A stretch of 64,000 nt of DNA from Thermoleophilaceae bacterium. Lineage in GTDB: Bacteria > Actinomycetota > Thermoleophilia > Solirubrobacterales > Thermoleophilaceae. Within the stretch, counting starts at the first letter, position 1, and every line of letters begins with the position of its first letter. Location: the NCBI GenBank assembly GCA_040901445.1, contig JBBDYQ010000009.1, positions 62,001-126,000 on the forward strand, read 5' to 3'. This document shows, in pieces, positions 43,880-52,850 of this stretch. The notes beneath the pieces were generated by a model, which was not told where the DNA came from, did not search any database, and saw only the letters and a list, made by a program, of their open reading frames with translations. The translations under genes and the position numbers were made by a program.

Positions 43880-46093
43880 GTGGGACGCAGGGGACTCGCC
43901 GGGCTGATCGTGGCCGCAGCCGTGCTGGCGGCTCTCGCGCCGGGTGCGGCCGCCCAGCCGATCGTGGTGGAGGGAGTGGGGGCCCATGCGGTCATCGAGC
44001 GCTCACCGCTGCGGATCTCGTTCCAGGACGAGCACGGCCGCACCGTCCTGCGCCAGGCCCGGGGCGAGGGGCCATTGGCGGTGCCGCCCGTCCCGGAGCC
44101 GCAGCCGGGCGGCGCCGACCTGCTGGACGCCCCGGCGCTGTACGCGCCGTTCCCGTTCCTCGTGGGCGCGCGGTCGAGCGTGGAGATCCCTGCCACCCAG
44201 TGGGTGGGCAACCTGCTCACCGGGGTCGAGGGCGGCGTGGCGCACTCCGCCCGCGACGTGCTGGCGGTCGAGCGCGCCGGCGACGGTGTCCGGCTCACGG
44301 TGTCCACCACCGACCCGAGCCGGCGCCTGCTCGTTGAGGTCGCTCCCGGTGCCCCGGGCACGATGCGGGTGTCGGCGAAGGTGACGCCCGACGACGGCGT
44401 GGTGACCCTGGGCGACGCCTTCGTCAGCCGGGCCGGCGAGGCGTTCCGCGGCTTCGGCGGCCGCCACAATGCGCTCGACCAGCGCGGCGAGGACTTCGTG
44501 AACTGGGTGGCGCAGCAGAACGTGGGCGCGGGCCCGCTCGAGCCGATCGTGGCGGCGCTCCCGGGGACCGGCGGCGACCGCTACATGTTCCCCAACGGGC
44601 CGCACGGCGCCTTCCACGTCCAGTCCCAGTTCATCTCCTCGAGTGGCTACGGCTTCCTGCTCGACCGCGACGAGCTGTCGTCCTGGCGCATGGCATCGGA
44701 CCGAGACGACGCGTGGCAGGTGAGCGCGGCGGCCCCGGCCGTGGACTACCTCGTGGCGCCGGGCGAGCCCTCCGAGGCCATCGGCTCGCTCACCGCGGTG
44801 GGCGGGCGCCACCGCGTGCCGCCCTCGTGGGCGCTCGGCCCGCAACTCGACCGCCTCACCCGCTTCGGCACCGAGACCGAGGCGAGCTACAAGGCCTCCG
44901 TGGAGCAGGACCTGCGCGACATCGAGCGCTTCGACCTCCCGCTGTCTGCCTACCGGATCGAGGCGTGGCGCTACTACGAGCCCGCGCAGCTCGAGCGCGT
45001 GATCGACCGCCTGCACGCGCGCGGCATCCGCGCCCTCCTCTACTTCCGGGCGTTCGTGGGCACGGACGAGATCGGCACGGACGACCCGGCGGAGTTCGAC
45101 GAGGCGCTGTCGAAGCGGTACGTGGCCACCACCCCGGGCGGGTTGCCCTACGTCTTCATCGGCAACTTCTTCGGCCCCACGGCGCTGATCGACTTCACCG
45201 ACCCCGCCGCGCGCCGCTGGTGGACCCGCCGCGTCCAGGCCGCTCTCGACCTGGGCGCCGACGGCTTCATGCAGGACTTCGGCGAGCAGGTGCTCTCCGG
45301 CATGCGCTTCCACGACGGCTCGACCGGCGCCGAGATGCACAACCGCTACCCGGTCCTCTTCCACCGCATCACGCGCGAGGCGGTGGAGGAGTGGGAGGCC
45401 GAGCACCCCGGCCGCGACGTCTGGTTCTTCACCCGCGCCGGCTACTCGGGCACGCCCGGCAGCGCGGCGCACGAGGGCGGCAACTTCCCCGGCGACGAGA
45501 CCACGGACTGGAGCCGCTCGTCGGGGCTGGCCTCATTGGCAACCGACATGCTCAACCGCGCCGTGGGTGGCGCGTACGGCTACGGCACCGACATCGGCGG
45601 CTACTTCGACTTCCACACCCCGCCCACCACCAAGGAGCTGTTCATCCGCTGGGCCGAGTGGGCGGTGCTCTCGCCGCTCATGCGCCTGCACGGCTCGATC
45701 AACGCGGGCACCCACACGCCGTGGTCCTTCGACGCGCAGACGGTGGCGATCTACAACCGCCTCTCGCGGCTGCGGCTGGAGGCGGCCCCCTACATCGAGG
45801 AGGCGTGGCGGGAGGCGGCAGCAACGGGCGTGCCGCCCACCCGGCCGCTGTGGCTGGCGTTCCCAGGCGACCCGGAGGCGGCGCGCCAGGACCAGCAGTG
45901 GATGCTCGGCGACGACGTCCTGGTGGCGCCGGTGGTGGAGGAGGGGGCGCGCTCGCGACGCGTGTACTTCCCCGCCGGCTGCTGGGAGCACCCCGAGACC
46001 GGCGAGCGCTTCGAAGGCACCGGCTACGCGCGCGTGGCCGCGCCGCTGGGACGGCTGCCGTACTTCTTTGCCTGCGGCGAGACGCCTTTCTGA
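43880..46093 (+). CDS. Secreted glycoside hydrolase family 31 alpha-glycosidase
   Basis: A 737-residue exported enzyme with a signal peptide ending near PGAAAQP. The GH31 barrel has the nucleophile Asp466 in DGFMQDFGEQ and the likely acid/base Asp539 in GDETTDWS, 73 residues later; FTRAGYSGTPGS and GYGTDIGGYFD are further family blocks, followed by the proximal and distal C-terminal beta domains. The layout is close to alpha-glucosidases and sulfoquinovosidases (YihQ). The residues that bind the sulfonate are not evident, so alpha-glucosidase-like activity is the safer call. TAACGT ends seven bases before the GTG, which itself lies within a CGTCCCACGCGTGGGACG palindrome. Confidence 0.88.
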   Translation: MGRRGLAGLIVAAAVLAALAPGAAAQPIVVEGVGAHAVIERSPLRISFQDEHGRTVLRQARGEGPLAVPPVPEPQPGGADLLDAPALYAPFPFLVGARSSVEIPATQWVGNLLTGVEGGVAHSARDVLAVERAGDGVRLTVSTTDPSRRLLVEVAPGAPGTMRVSAKVTPDDGVVTLGDAFVSRAGEAFRGFGGRHNALDQRGEDFVNWVAQQNVGAGPLEPIVAALPGTGGDRYMFPNGPHGAFHVQSQFISSSGYGFLLDRDELSSWRMASDRDDAWQVSAAAPAVDYLVAPGEPSEAIGSLTAVGGRHRVPPSWALGPQLDRLTRFGTETEASYKASVEQDLRDIERFDLPLSAYRIEAWRYYEPAQLERVIDRLHARGIRALLYFRAFVGTDEIGTDDPAEFDEALSKRYVATTPGGLPYVFIGNFFGPTALIDFTDPAARRWWTRRVQAALDLGADGFMQDFGEQVLSGMRFHDGSTGAEMHNRYPVLFHRITREAVEEWEAEHPGRDVWFFTRAGYSGTPGSAAHEGGNFPGDETTDWSRSSGLASLATDMLNRAVGGAYGYGTDIGGYFDFHTPPTTKELFIRWAEWAVLSPLMRLHGSINAGTHTPWSFDAQTVAIYNRLSRLRLEAAPYIEEAWREAAATGVPPTRPLWLAFPGDPEAARQDQQWMLGDDVLVAPVVEEGARSRRVYFPAGCWEHPETGERFEGTGYARVAAPLGRLPYFFACGETPF

Positions 46094-46113
46094 CGCAGCT
46101 AGCCTCAACCGCG

Positions 46114-46515
46114 ATGTCTGCTCGCCTGCTCCTCGCCTGCCTGGCCCTCGTCGCCCTCGCCGCGGGCTGCGGGGGCGGGGGATCGGCGTCCGCCTCGGGC
46201 GATGCCGCACTCACAAGCTGCGCCAGCCGCTGGAACTCGGAGCGCGCCGGGGTGTTCGGCACCCACGCCTACACCGAGCACCAGTCGCAGCAGGCGCTCG
46301 TCACCAGCATCGAGTTCGAGGGCGCGGACGCCTGTGCGGTCGTCTTCTCCGTGGCCGAGCAGGACGCCGAGCACGGCACCGTGGGCGAGGTGGCCACGCT
46401 GCGCGGCTGGGTGCCGATGCAGGTCGCGGGCGGCGACCCCGAGGCACTGCAGCGCCGCGGCACCTCCGACGCGAACGCGTCCGTGGCCTCCGACGGCACC
46501 GTCGAGCTGCAGTGA
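46114..46515 (+). CDS. Small lipoprotein of unknown function
   Basis: A 133-residue protein with a clear lipobox (ALAAGC) and a Gly/Ser linker. The mature domain has two Cys residues (LTSCASRWNSE and ADACAVVFS) and a W near each end of the strand pattern. TAGCCT (46100-46105) ends eight bases before the ATG. Its TGA overlaps the GTG of the next gene, so the two are coupled. I do not recognise the family. Confidence 0.7.
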   Translation: MSARLLLACLALVALAAGCGGGGSASASGDAALTSCASRWNSERAGVFGTHAYTEHQSQQALVTSIEFEGADACAVVFSVAEQDAEHGTVGEVATLRGWVPMQVAGGDPEALQRRGTSDANASVASDGTVELQ

Positions 46516-47105
46516 GCGCCCGGCTGCTGATCTGGCGGGGGGAGGACGGATTCCGCGCGGAGAGCGCGCAGGCCGAGCTCGGCCCGCATGGCCTGCGCGC
46601 CCGCGGCGTTCAGGTGGGCGTGGACCCGGATGCCTATCGGCTCGACTACGAGCTCGAGACGGACGAGCGCCTCGTCACTCGCCGGGTGGCGCTGCACGCC
46701 GAGGGCGATGGCTGGTCGCGGACGCTCGAGCTGGTGCGCGACCGGTCGGGGCGCTGGAGCCCGGAGGTCGAGGGCCTCGATGGCGCCGAGGACGGCGACC
46801 TTCACTTCTCGCCGCTCTTCAACACCATGCCGGCGCTGCGCGCCGGGCTGCTGGAGCGTGACGACGCCGCCGACTTCACGATGGCGTTCGTGTCGCTCCC
46901 CGACCTGAGCGTCACCCCGAGCGAGCAGCGCTACGAGCACGTGTGTCGGCTTGAAGGCGGCGGCGCGGTGGTGCGCTACTCCAGCGGCGACTTCAGCTCG
47001 GAGCTCACCTACGACGCCGACGGCTTCGTCGTCGACTACCCGCAGATCGGCTCGCGCGCCTACCCGCCGAGCTCCGCGGCGAACCCCTCGCGCCAGCTCG
47101 GGTAG
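46512..47105 (+). CDS. Putative glycolipid-binding domain protein (DUF1089-like)
   Basis: A 197-residue cytosolic beta protein. The series LRARGVQVGVDPDAYRLDYELE, SRTLELVRDRSGRWS, LDGAEDGDLHFSPLFNTMPALR and FTMAFVSLPDLSVTPSEQRYE is the pattern of the putative glycolipid-binding family found beside lipoproteins in bacteria. It starts at GTG 46512 in the stop of the lipoprotein gene. Its last 46 bases overlap the end of the convergent epimerase gene. Function is not established. Confidence 0.75.
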   Translation: MSARLLIWRGEDGFRAESAQAELGPHGLRARGVQVGVDPDAYRLDYELETDERLVTRRVALHAEGDGWSRTLELVRDRSGRWSPEVEGLDGAEDGDLHFSPLFNTMPALRAGLLERDDAADFTMAFVSLPDLSVTPSEQRYEHVCRLEGGGAVVRYSSGDFSSELTYDADGFVVDYPQIGSRAYPPSSAANPSRQLG

Positions 47106-48001
47106 CGGGGCGTCCAGCCCAGCTCGCGCCGCGCCCTGGCGTTCGAGGCGCCGCGGAGCTGTGTGGACATCATCACCGCGAACGGCCCGGCGGCCAGGCG
47201 GGCCACGAAGCGCGGGACCCGGCGGGGCGGCTTGGCTCCGAGCGCCTGCGCGTACACAGGCAGCCACTGCCGGATGGGAGCAGGCTCGTCGTCCACCACG
47301 TTGTAGATGCCGGGCGCGCCCCGATCGAGGGCCGCGACCGTTGCCGCCGCCGCATCCTCGGTGTGGATGAACGAGGAGATCCCCGCCCCGGAGCCCACGA
47401 CGGGATAGCGCCGGGCGCGCACCTGCCCGCCGATGTCCCCGTCGGCGGCGTAGTAGGTGCCGGGCCCGTAGAAGAACCCGTAGCGGAGCACGACTCCCTC
47501 CAGCCCGTCCGCGCCCACCACCGCGCGCTCGACCTCGAGCACGGTGCGAATGCTCTTGTCGAGCGGGGGAGGCGCGTCGTCGTAGGTGGGGTCGGACTCC
47601 ACCTTCACGGCGCCGCCCTCCGGTGCGTAGAGGAACCCGATGCTCTGGGCCACCACCCGGCGCGCGCCACCCGCCCGCGCCGCCTCGAGCAGATGCGGCG
47701 TGGCCTCGCGGCGTACGCGGTCGTTGCCCGCGTACGCCTCGCCCAGGCGGCGCAGGTCGAGCGAGCTTGGGAGGTCGGTGAGCTGGTGCACCACCACGTC
47801 GGGGCGGGCGTCGCCGACCGCGGCGATCACGCCCTCGCGGTCGAACGCGTCGCACACCGCGGCCCGCGCGCCCGCCTGCTCCAGCGCACGCGCCTTCTCC
47901 GCTGAGCGGGTCATGCCGGTCACCTCGTGCCCGGCGGCGACGAGCTGTCGCACGAGCGGGCGGCCGATGGCGCCGGTGGCGCCCGCCACGAACACCTTCA
48001 T
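47060..48001 (-). CDS. NAD(P)-dependent epimerase/dehydratase (atypical SDR)
   Basis: A 313-residue extended short-chain dehydrogenase. The N-terminal nucleotide-binding motif is GATGAIG, then VVHQLTDLP and AQSIGFLYAPEGG; the usual YxxxK is not evident, so it is an atypical member, possibly an NADP-binding sugar or flavonoid-like reductase. FFYGPGTYYA and ISSFIHTEDAAAATVAAL are conserved in the family. The ATG at 48001 overlaps the stop of the upstream membrane-protein gene. The 3' end overlaps a convergent gene by 46 bases. Confidence 0.82.
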   Translation of the reverse strand: MKVFVAGATGAIGRPLVRQLVAAGHEVTGMTRSAEKARALEQAGARAAVCDAFDREGVIAAVGDARPDVVVHQLTDLPSSLDLRRLGEAYAGNDRVRREATPHLLEAARAGGARRVVAQSIGFLYAPEGGAVKVESDPTYDDAPPPLDKSIRTVLEVERAVVGADGLEGVVLRYGFFYGPGTYYAADGDIGGQVRARRYPVVGSGAGISSFIHTEDAAAATVAALDRGAPGIYNVVDDEPAPIRQWLPVYAQALGAKPPRRVPRFVARLAAGPFAVMMSTQLRGASNARARRELGWTPRYPSWREGFAAELGG

Positions 48002-48363
48002 CGCTGCGCCTCCGGGCGGCGCGCGAGCCAGACCAGCACGAGCGTGCCTATCGCGAGCAGCACCGCGTTCACCGGCCCGAGCCCGGCCGGGTCGGTCTCG
48101 CCGGCGTCCCAGATGTGGTTGAGCGTGTGGAGCGCGTACTGGATGGCGGCGAAGCCGAGCACGGGCATCCTCCACGACGGCCGCTCGGCCGCCACCGCGA
48201 GCGCCACGCCCAGCGCGGCGGTCCAGGTGGCGAGGTCGCCGAGGAAGTGCGGCTCCTGCGGCGGGTAGCCGGCCACGTCCTGTGCGAACGAGTCCGGGGC
48301 GAACGACATCCAGGCGGCGAGCCCGAGGTGCAGCGCCGCGAGCGCGAGCAGAAGCGGTCTCAT
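47998..48363 (-). CDS. Small four-helix membrane protein
   Basis: A 121-residue protein with about four hydrophobic segments. It has the features of small DoxX-like or DUF4345-like proteins (HFLGDLATWTAALGVALAVA and YALHTLNHIWDAGETDPAG), but I cannot name the family. Its stop overlaps the ATG of the epimerase gene, suggesting a coupled pair. No function can be inferred. Confidence 0.68.
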   Translation of the reverse strand: MRPLLLALAALHLGLAAWMSFAPDSFAQDVAGYPPQEPHFLGDLATWTAALGVALAVAAERPSWRMPVLGFAAIQYALHTLNHIWDAGETDPAGLGPVNAVLLAIGTLVLVWLARRPEAQR

Positions 48364-48436
48364 GCCCGGGAGTCTGCCAGCCGCTGGTCCCCCGATGAGG
48401 TCCAGTACCGGATGGATAGAACGATCGTCGAGATGG

Positions 48437-50545
48437 TCAGCGGCACGTCTGCCCCGACAGCGGCAGGTCGCGCGAGGAACGCCCCACGCTGAGCACGTAG
48501 CAGCCCGGCGCCAGCGCCCAGCGATCCTCGCCCGCATCCCAGTGGGAGAGGTCGCGCGCGCTCAGCTCGAAGCGCACCCGATGCGACTCCCCGGGCTCGA
48601 GGCGCAGCTTCTCGAACCCCTTGAGCCAGCGCGGCGGCTGCGGCACCCCAGGACCCGGCTCGGGCAGCCCGGCGTAGAGCTGCGCCACCTCGACCCCGGG
48701 GCGCCCGCCCACGTTCTCGACCGTGGCCTCCACCGCCGCGCCGCCGTCCGGAGCGTCCTCCAGCGACAGGTCGCGGTAGGCGAAGCGCGTGTAGGAGAGC
48801 CCGTGGCCGAACGGGAACAGCGGGGCGATGCGGTGCTCGTCGTAGTGGCGGTAGCCCATGAACACGCCCTCGGAGTACTGCGCGCGGAAGGCGATGCCCG
48901 GATAGCGCTCGAGATGCCCGGCCGTGGGCGTGTCGCTCTCGCGCTGGGGGAACGTGACGGGCAGGCGCCCGCCCGGGTCGCTGTCGCCGAACAGCACCGA
49001 GGCGATGGCGTTGCCGCCCTCCTGGCCCGGGTACCAGGCCTCTACGATCGCGGGCACGCGATCGGCCCACGGCATCAGCACCGGCCCGCCCGTCTCGAGC
49101 AGGACGACCGTGTTGGGATTGGCCGCGGCCACGGCCCGCACGAGCCCGTCCTGGTCCAGGCTGGTGGGGTCGCCGCAGAGCAGCGACAGGCACGGCTTGT
49201 CCACGAACTCCGTCTGGTTGTCGGTGACGACCACCACCGCCACGTCCGCCTCCGCGGCCGTCCGGGCGGCCAGCGGCGGGAGCAGCCCGTCGTCGTGGCG
49301 CACGGCGATCCCCTCCGCCGCGGCGCGACGGCGGATGCCGTCGAGCGGCGTGACGGCGTAGAACGGGCTGACGTTCGAGCTGCCGCCGCCATTGCGGTAC
49401 TCGTCGGAGCGGGGGCCGATGACGGCGATGGAATCCACCCGATCGGGGTCGAGCGGAAGCCGGCCGCCATCGTTCTTGAGCAGTGCGATGGCGTCCTCTT
49501 CGACCTCGCGCACCGCCTGTCCGTGCCCGGCCACGTCGATCGGCCCGGATGTCAGCTCGGCGTCGAAGAAGCCGAAGGCGAACATCGTGCGCAGGATGCG
49601 GCGCACGTTCTCGTCGATGTCGTCCTCGTCAAGCGAGCCCGCCGCGAGCGCCACCTGCAGGGCCGGCGCGCTGTACCAGCCGGCGAACGGCATCTCGAGG
49701 TCGGTGCCCGCGCGTGAGGCCGCCGAAGTGCTGTTCTGCGCGAAGCCGTAGTCGGTGAGCGTGAAGCCCTCGAAGCCCAGCTCATCGCGCAGCAGGCCGT
49801 TGAGCAGCTCGCGGTTCTCGGTCATGTTCGTGCCGTTCACGCCGTTGTAGGCCACCATCACGCTGGCCACGCCTGCCCGCACGGATGCCTCGAAGGCGGG
49901 CAGGTAGATCTCGCGCAGCGTGCGCTCGTCCACCACCGCGTCGGTCAGGAAGCGGTCGGTCTCGTGGTTGTTGGCCAGGTAGTGCTTGACGTTGGCGGCC
50001 ACGCCCTGGGCCTGCAGGCCGTCGATGAAGGGCACGGCCAGGCGCGAGGCCAGGAAGGGGTCCTCGCCGTAGTACTCGAACGTGCGCCCGCCCTGCGGCA
50101 GCCGGACCATGTTCACGGCGGGAGCGTGGATCACGTGGTTGCCCTTGCGCGCTCCCTCGTCGCCCACGATCGCGCCCAGGCGGCGCGCGGCCTGGGGGTC
50201 GAACGTGGCGGCCAGCGCGATCGGCGCCGGCAGCCCGGTGGCGTCGCCCTCGCGTATGCCCGCCGGGCCGTCGTTGAAGTAGAGGGTGGGGACGCCCAGG
50301 CGGGGCACGCCGAGGCTGGTGCCGTTGGCGGGGTCGCCCGTGAGCACTCCCGCCAGATCGTCGCCGCCCATGAGGCCGAGCTTCTCGTCGAGGGTCATCG
50401 CTTCGAGCAGCAGCTCCGCCCGCGCGTCGGGCCCGACCGAGGAGTCGCACCACGGGTGCGCGCCGCACGGCGCCGCGGCGGCCGGCGCGGTCGCGACGAG
50501 CGCGACCGCGAGCACGATGAGCGCGGTTGTCCCCCTGACAGACAC
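48437..50545 (-). CDS. Secreted glycoside hydrolase family 3 beta-glucosidase
   Basis: A 702-residue exported GH3 enzyme. The signal peptide (MSVRGTTALIVLAVALVATA) precedes the N-terminal barrel, with NDGPAGIR, VKHYLANN and the nucleophile Asp265 in LTDYGF (usually SDW). The second alpha/beta domain has IAVIGPRSDEYRNGGGSS, and a fibronectin-III-like C-terminal domain ends the protein (VENVGGRPGVEVAQLY). It most likely hydrolyses beta-glucosides or related oligosaccharides outside the cell. GTG 50545 was chosen for the signal peptide; in-frame codons upstream overlap the divergent OsmC gene. Confidence 0.9.
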   Translation of the reverse strand: MSVRGTTALIVLAVALVATAPAAAAPCGAHPWCDSSVGPDARAELLLEAMTLDEKLGLMGGDDLAGVLTGDPANGTSLGVPRLGVPTLYFNDGPAGIREGDATGLPAPIALAATFDPQAARRLGAIVGDEGARKGNHVIHAPAVNMVRLPQGGRTFEYYGEDPFLASRLAVPFIDGLQAQGVAANVKHYLANNHETDRFLTDAVVDERTLREIYLPAFEASVRAGVASVMVAYNGVNGTNMTENRELLNGLLRDELGFEGFTLTDYGFAQNSTSAASRAGTDLEMPFAGWYSAPALQVALAAGSLDEDDIDENVRRILRTMFAFGFFDAELTSGPIDVAGHGQAVREVEEDAIALLKNDGGRLPLDPDRVDSIAVIGPRSDEYRNGGGSSNVSPFYAVTPLDGIRRRAAAEGIAVRHDDGLLPPLAARTAAEADVAVVVVTDNQTEFVDKPCLSLLCGDPTSLDQDGLVRAVAAANPNTVVLLETGGPVLMPWADRVPAIVEAWYPGQEGGNAIASVLFGDSDPGGRLPVTFPQRESDTPTAGHLERYPGIAFRAQYSEGVFMGYRHYDEHRIAPLFPFGHGLSYTRFAYRDLSLEDAPDGGAAVEATVENVGGRPGVEVAQLYAGLPEPGPGVPQPPRWLKGFEKLRLEPGESHRVRFELSARDLSHWDAGEDRWALAPGCYVLSVGRSSRDLPLSGQTCR

Positions 50546-50585
50546 GGCCTCCCACGCCGACTCTACCCGGCGATAGCTTGTGGGC

Positions 50586-51023
50586 ATGGCGGTCTTCGAG
50601 GCTCGAGCCCACTGGAGCGGCTCCACCGGCGCCGGCTGGGACAGCTACGACCGCGCCCACGCGGTCAGCGCCCCGCCGGCCGAGCAGGGGCTCACCGTCA
50701 CCACCGGCGAGTCGCACGGCGACCCGTCCCTGCTCAACCCCGAGCAGCTCGTGGTGGCCGCCGCCTCCTCCTGCCAGCTGCTGTGGTTCCTGCACCTCGC
50801 GGCCAAGGCGCGGATCGACGTCGTGGAGTACGAGGACCGAGCCCGGGCCCACATGCCGGCGGGCGCGATCACCGAGATCGTGCTGCGCCCCCGCATCGTG
50901 GTGGCGGGTGACCCCTCGGAGGCGCGCGTCCGGCGCCTGTGCGAGCTCGCCCACCGCGAGTGCAACGTGGCCAAGAGCCTCAGCGGGGAGGTGCGCGTGC
51001 AGCCGGAGCTGGAGCGGCGGTGA
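50586..51023 (+). CDS. OsmC/Ohr family peroxiredoxin-like protein
   Basis: A 145-residue protein with the two OsmC cysteines: Cys63 in ASSCQLLWFLHLA and Cys126 in AHRECNVAKSL. Such proteins reduce organic hydroperoxides, though this sub-branch is not well studied. TAGCTT (50574-50579) ends six bases before ATG 50586, which favours that start over the GTG at 50580. It diverges from the GH3 gene. Confidence 0.83.
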   Translation: MAVFEARAHWSGSTGAGWDSYDRAHAVSAPPAEQGLTVTTGESHGDPSLLNPEQLVVAAASSCQLLWFLHLAAKARIDVVEYEDRARAHMPAGAITEIVLRPRIVVAGDPSEARVRRLCELAHRECNVAKSLSGEVRVQPELERR

Positions 51024-51155
51024 GCGAGGACCCCTGGACGGGCGCTCGCGAGCGCGCCCGACGACGAGTCCCGGCGCGCCGAGCGAGGGCGCTTCACCGA
51101 CGATCTACGGGTAGCCGCACAGGCGCTTCGCTGACGAGCGTCCTACCATGGTCCC

Positions 51156-51437
51156 ATGACCTCCGAGCGAGCCCAGGCATACGGACGGGTGACGAGGACC
51201 CTCGATGGCCTCTCCCTCACGCCCGAGCAGCAGGCCGTGATCCGCGAAGCCGCGGACGGACTGCTCTTCTCCGAGGATCTCGCGGCCGACGCTCCCGCGC
51301 GTGAGGCGCTCGCCGAGCTGCGCGCCCTCGCCGGGAAGCTCGTGGACGACGACGTGCTCGAGCCCGGCACCGTCGAGCGGCTCGTGGGCGAGGTCGAGGA
51401 CTGCGGTCCGGTCGCGTCGGTCGCGCCGGTCGCGTAG
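51156..51437 (+). CDS. Small conserved-looking helical protein
   Basis: A 93-residue acidic protein predicted to be mostly helical (SLTPEQQAVIREAADGLLF, AREALAELRALAGKLVDD). TACCAT (51144-51149) ends six bases before the ATG, and codon use is typical of the window, so it is probably real. No motif or family is recognised. The 130 bases before it hold nothing that I can identify except a short GC palindrome. Confidence 0.6.
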   Translation: MTSERAQAYGRVTRTLDGLSLTPEQQAVIREAADGLLFSEDLAADAPAREALAELRALAGKLVDDDVLEPGTVERLVGEVEDCGPVASVAPVA

Positions 51438-51492
51438 CCCGCGAGCGCCACCCTCCCCTCAAGCCGCCCGTGGCTCGGCCGATCACACGGGG

Positions 51493-51975
51493 ATGAGCAT
51501 CGAGAGCGCAGTGCTGCGGGTGGCCGAGCTCCAGCGGTCGCTGGGGTGGTCGCCGCCGCCCACACAGCCTCCGCCCGGAGGGTTCGCCGGCGCGCTCGGC
51601 GCTGCGGCCGCAAGCCCGGGTGCCGTGCCGGCGCAGGCGGCGGCGCCCGGTTCGTATCCGCACCTCTCCGGTGATCTCGACGCGGCGCCCGACCTGCTCG
51701 CCCGCCTCGATGCCCTCGCCGCGCGGCGGGGAGAGCGCTTCGAGATCACCAGCGGGCATCGCAGCTACGACGAGCAGGCTCGGCTATGGGCCGGACGCGG
51801 CTCCAACCCCTTCCCGGTGGCGCAGCCCGGCACGTCCCGTCACGAGACCGGCCGGGCGGCCGACGTGACGATCGGCGGGCGGCCGATCCAGGACGTGATC
51901 CCCGCCGGCGAGCTGCTGGCAGCGGGGATCCGCCCGCTGGCGGGCGACGCGGTGCACGTCGAGCTTGTCGTGTAG
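51493..51975 (+). CDS. M15/VanY-like carboxypeptidase domain protein
   Basis: A 160-residue protein. An N-terminal helix (SIESAVLRVAELQRSLGW) and a Pro/Ala linker precede an M15-type zinc peptidase domain: ITSGHRSYDEQARLW, then SRHETGRAADV (His117, Asp124) and the last ligand His155 in VHVEL. It would cut D-Ala or related peptide bonds of peptidoglycan. There is no signal peptide, so it may be exported another way or be part of a phage- or flagellum-like apparatus, as the N-terminal helix resembles such proteins. A 51-base gap separates it from the preceding gene. Confidence 0.75.
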   Translation: MSIESAVLRVAELQRSLGWSPPPTQPPPGGFAGALGAAAASPGAVPAQAAAPGSYPHLSGDLDAAPDLLARLDALAARRGERFEITSGHRSYDEQARLWAGRGSNPFPVAQPGTSRHETGRAADVTIGGRPIQDVIPAGELLAAGIRPLAGDAVHVELVV

Positions 51976-52004
51976 CGGCCCCGGCGGCCGGGTAGCCCAC
52001 CTGC

Positions 52005-52292
52005 ATGAGCGTCTCCTGGCTCATGATCGAAGAGGGGTGGGAGGTGGTGGACACCTCCGGCCGCGTGGCCGGTGAGGTCCACGAGCTCGTGGGCGACCGC
52101 GATGCCGACATCTTCGACGGCCTGCGGGTGATGACCCCGGGTGGGATCGAGAGCTACGTCCCGGCCGCGCGCGTGGGGGACATCCAGGACGGTCGCGTGG
52201 CTGTGAGCATCGACGCCGGCGCGCTCCCGGACGAGGACGCGGAGCCGCCAGGCGGGCGGGAGGTCCGGCGGGACCGCTCGCAGGGCCTCTGA
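52005..52292 (+). CDS. Small PRC-barrel-like / DUF2171-like protein
   Basis: A 95-residue protein. The pattern IEEGWEVVDTSGRVAGEVHE followed by FDGLRV and YVPAARVGDI resembles the beta-barrel of PRC-type or DUF2171 proteins, which are often expressed under stress. It ends with an acidic/basic tail. The start at ATG 52005 lies 29 bases after the previous stop. Function is unknown. Confidence 0.65.
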   Translation: MSVSWLMIEEGWEVVDTSGRVAGEVHELVGDRDADIFDGLRVMTPGGIESYVPAARVGDIQDGRVAVSIDAGALPDEDAEPPGGREVRRDRSQGL

Positions 52293-52377
52293 GCACGTCC
52301 CCTCCACGGGCCCACCGTCCCCCTATAGGGTTCCGGCCGCCACCGACCCGGAGCATCCAGGTCCGGGCACCCGGCAC

Positions 52378-52758
52378 ATGCGCGCATTCCAGTGGAACTT
52401 CGTTGCCGAGCCACAGGCGGTCCAGGCCGCCCGCCACCGCGTGGACGAGCTGGAGCTCGAGGGAGCGGCGCGGCGGCTGCTCACGCTGCTCGTCTCCGAG
52501 CTCGTCACGAACAGCGTCCGGCACGCCGCGGGCAGCTCGATCGGCCTGGCGGTGGAGATCGACGACGGCATGGCCCGGGTGGAGGTGATCGATGCCGGGG
52601 CGGGATTCGCGCCGCCTCCCGCGCCCAGGCCGGGCGAGCAGCGGCCGTCCGGCTGGGGCCTGTATCTCGTGGAGCGCTTCGCCGACCGCTGGGGCGTGTC
52701 CGCGGACGGGCCCACGTGCGTCTGGTTCGAGATCGACCGGGACCGCTCGGCCGCGTGA
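52378..52758 (+). CDS. RsbW-like ATP-binding protein (anti-sigma/serine kinase type)
   Basis: A 126-residue HATPase_c domain with the N box SELVTNSVRHA (Asn45), G1 box DAGAGF and G2 box GWGLYLVERF. Such proteins bind sigma factors of the SigB/F kind and phosphorylate STAS anti-anti-sigma proteins. No STAS gene is adjacent. A SigB/F-type sigma lies at 34450, and this gene converges on a primary-type sigma gene with a 92-base gap. TAGGGT (52326-52331) may be its -10, giving a leader of about 40 bases. Confidence 0.82.
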   Translation: MRAFQWNFVAEPQAVQAARHRVDELELEGAARRLLTLLVSELVTNSVRHAAGSSIGLAVEIDDGMARVEVIDAGAGFAPPPAPRPGEQRPSGWGLYLVERFADRWGVSADGPTCVWFEIDRDRSAA

Positions 52759-52850
52759 CGCGGCCGGCTCACCGTGTCGGGGCACCCGCCGCCGCGGCGC
52801 GCAGCAGGGCCGTCATCCACCAGCACGGCCGTGTGAACGCTTCGGTGGAC

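Noticed and set aside
43880-46093. Calling the GH31 enzyme a sulfoquinovosidase
   Set aside because: The nucleophile and acid/base blocks resemble YihQ, but I could not find the residues that bind the sulfonate group.
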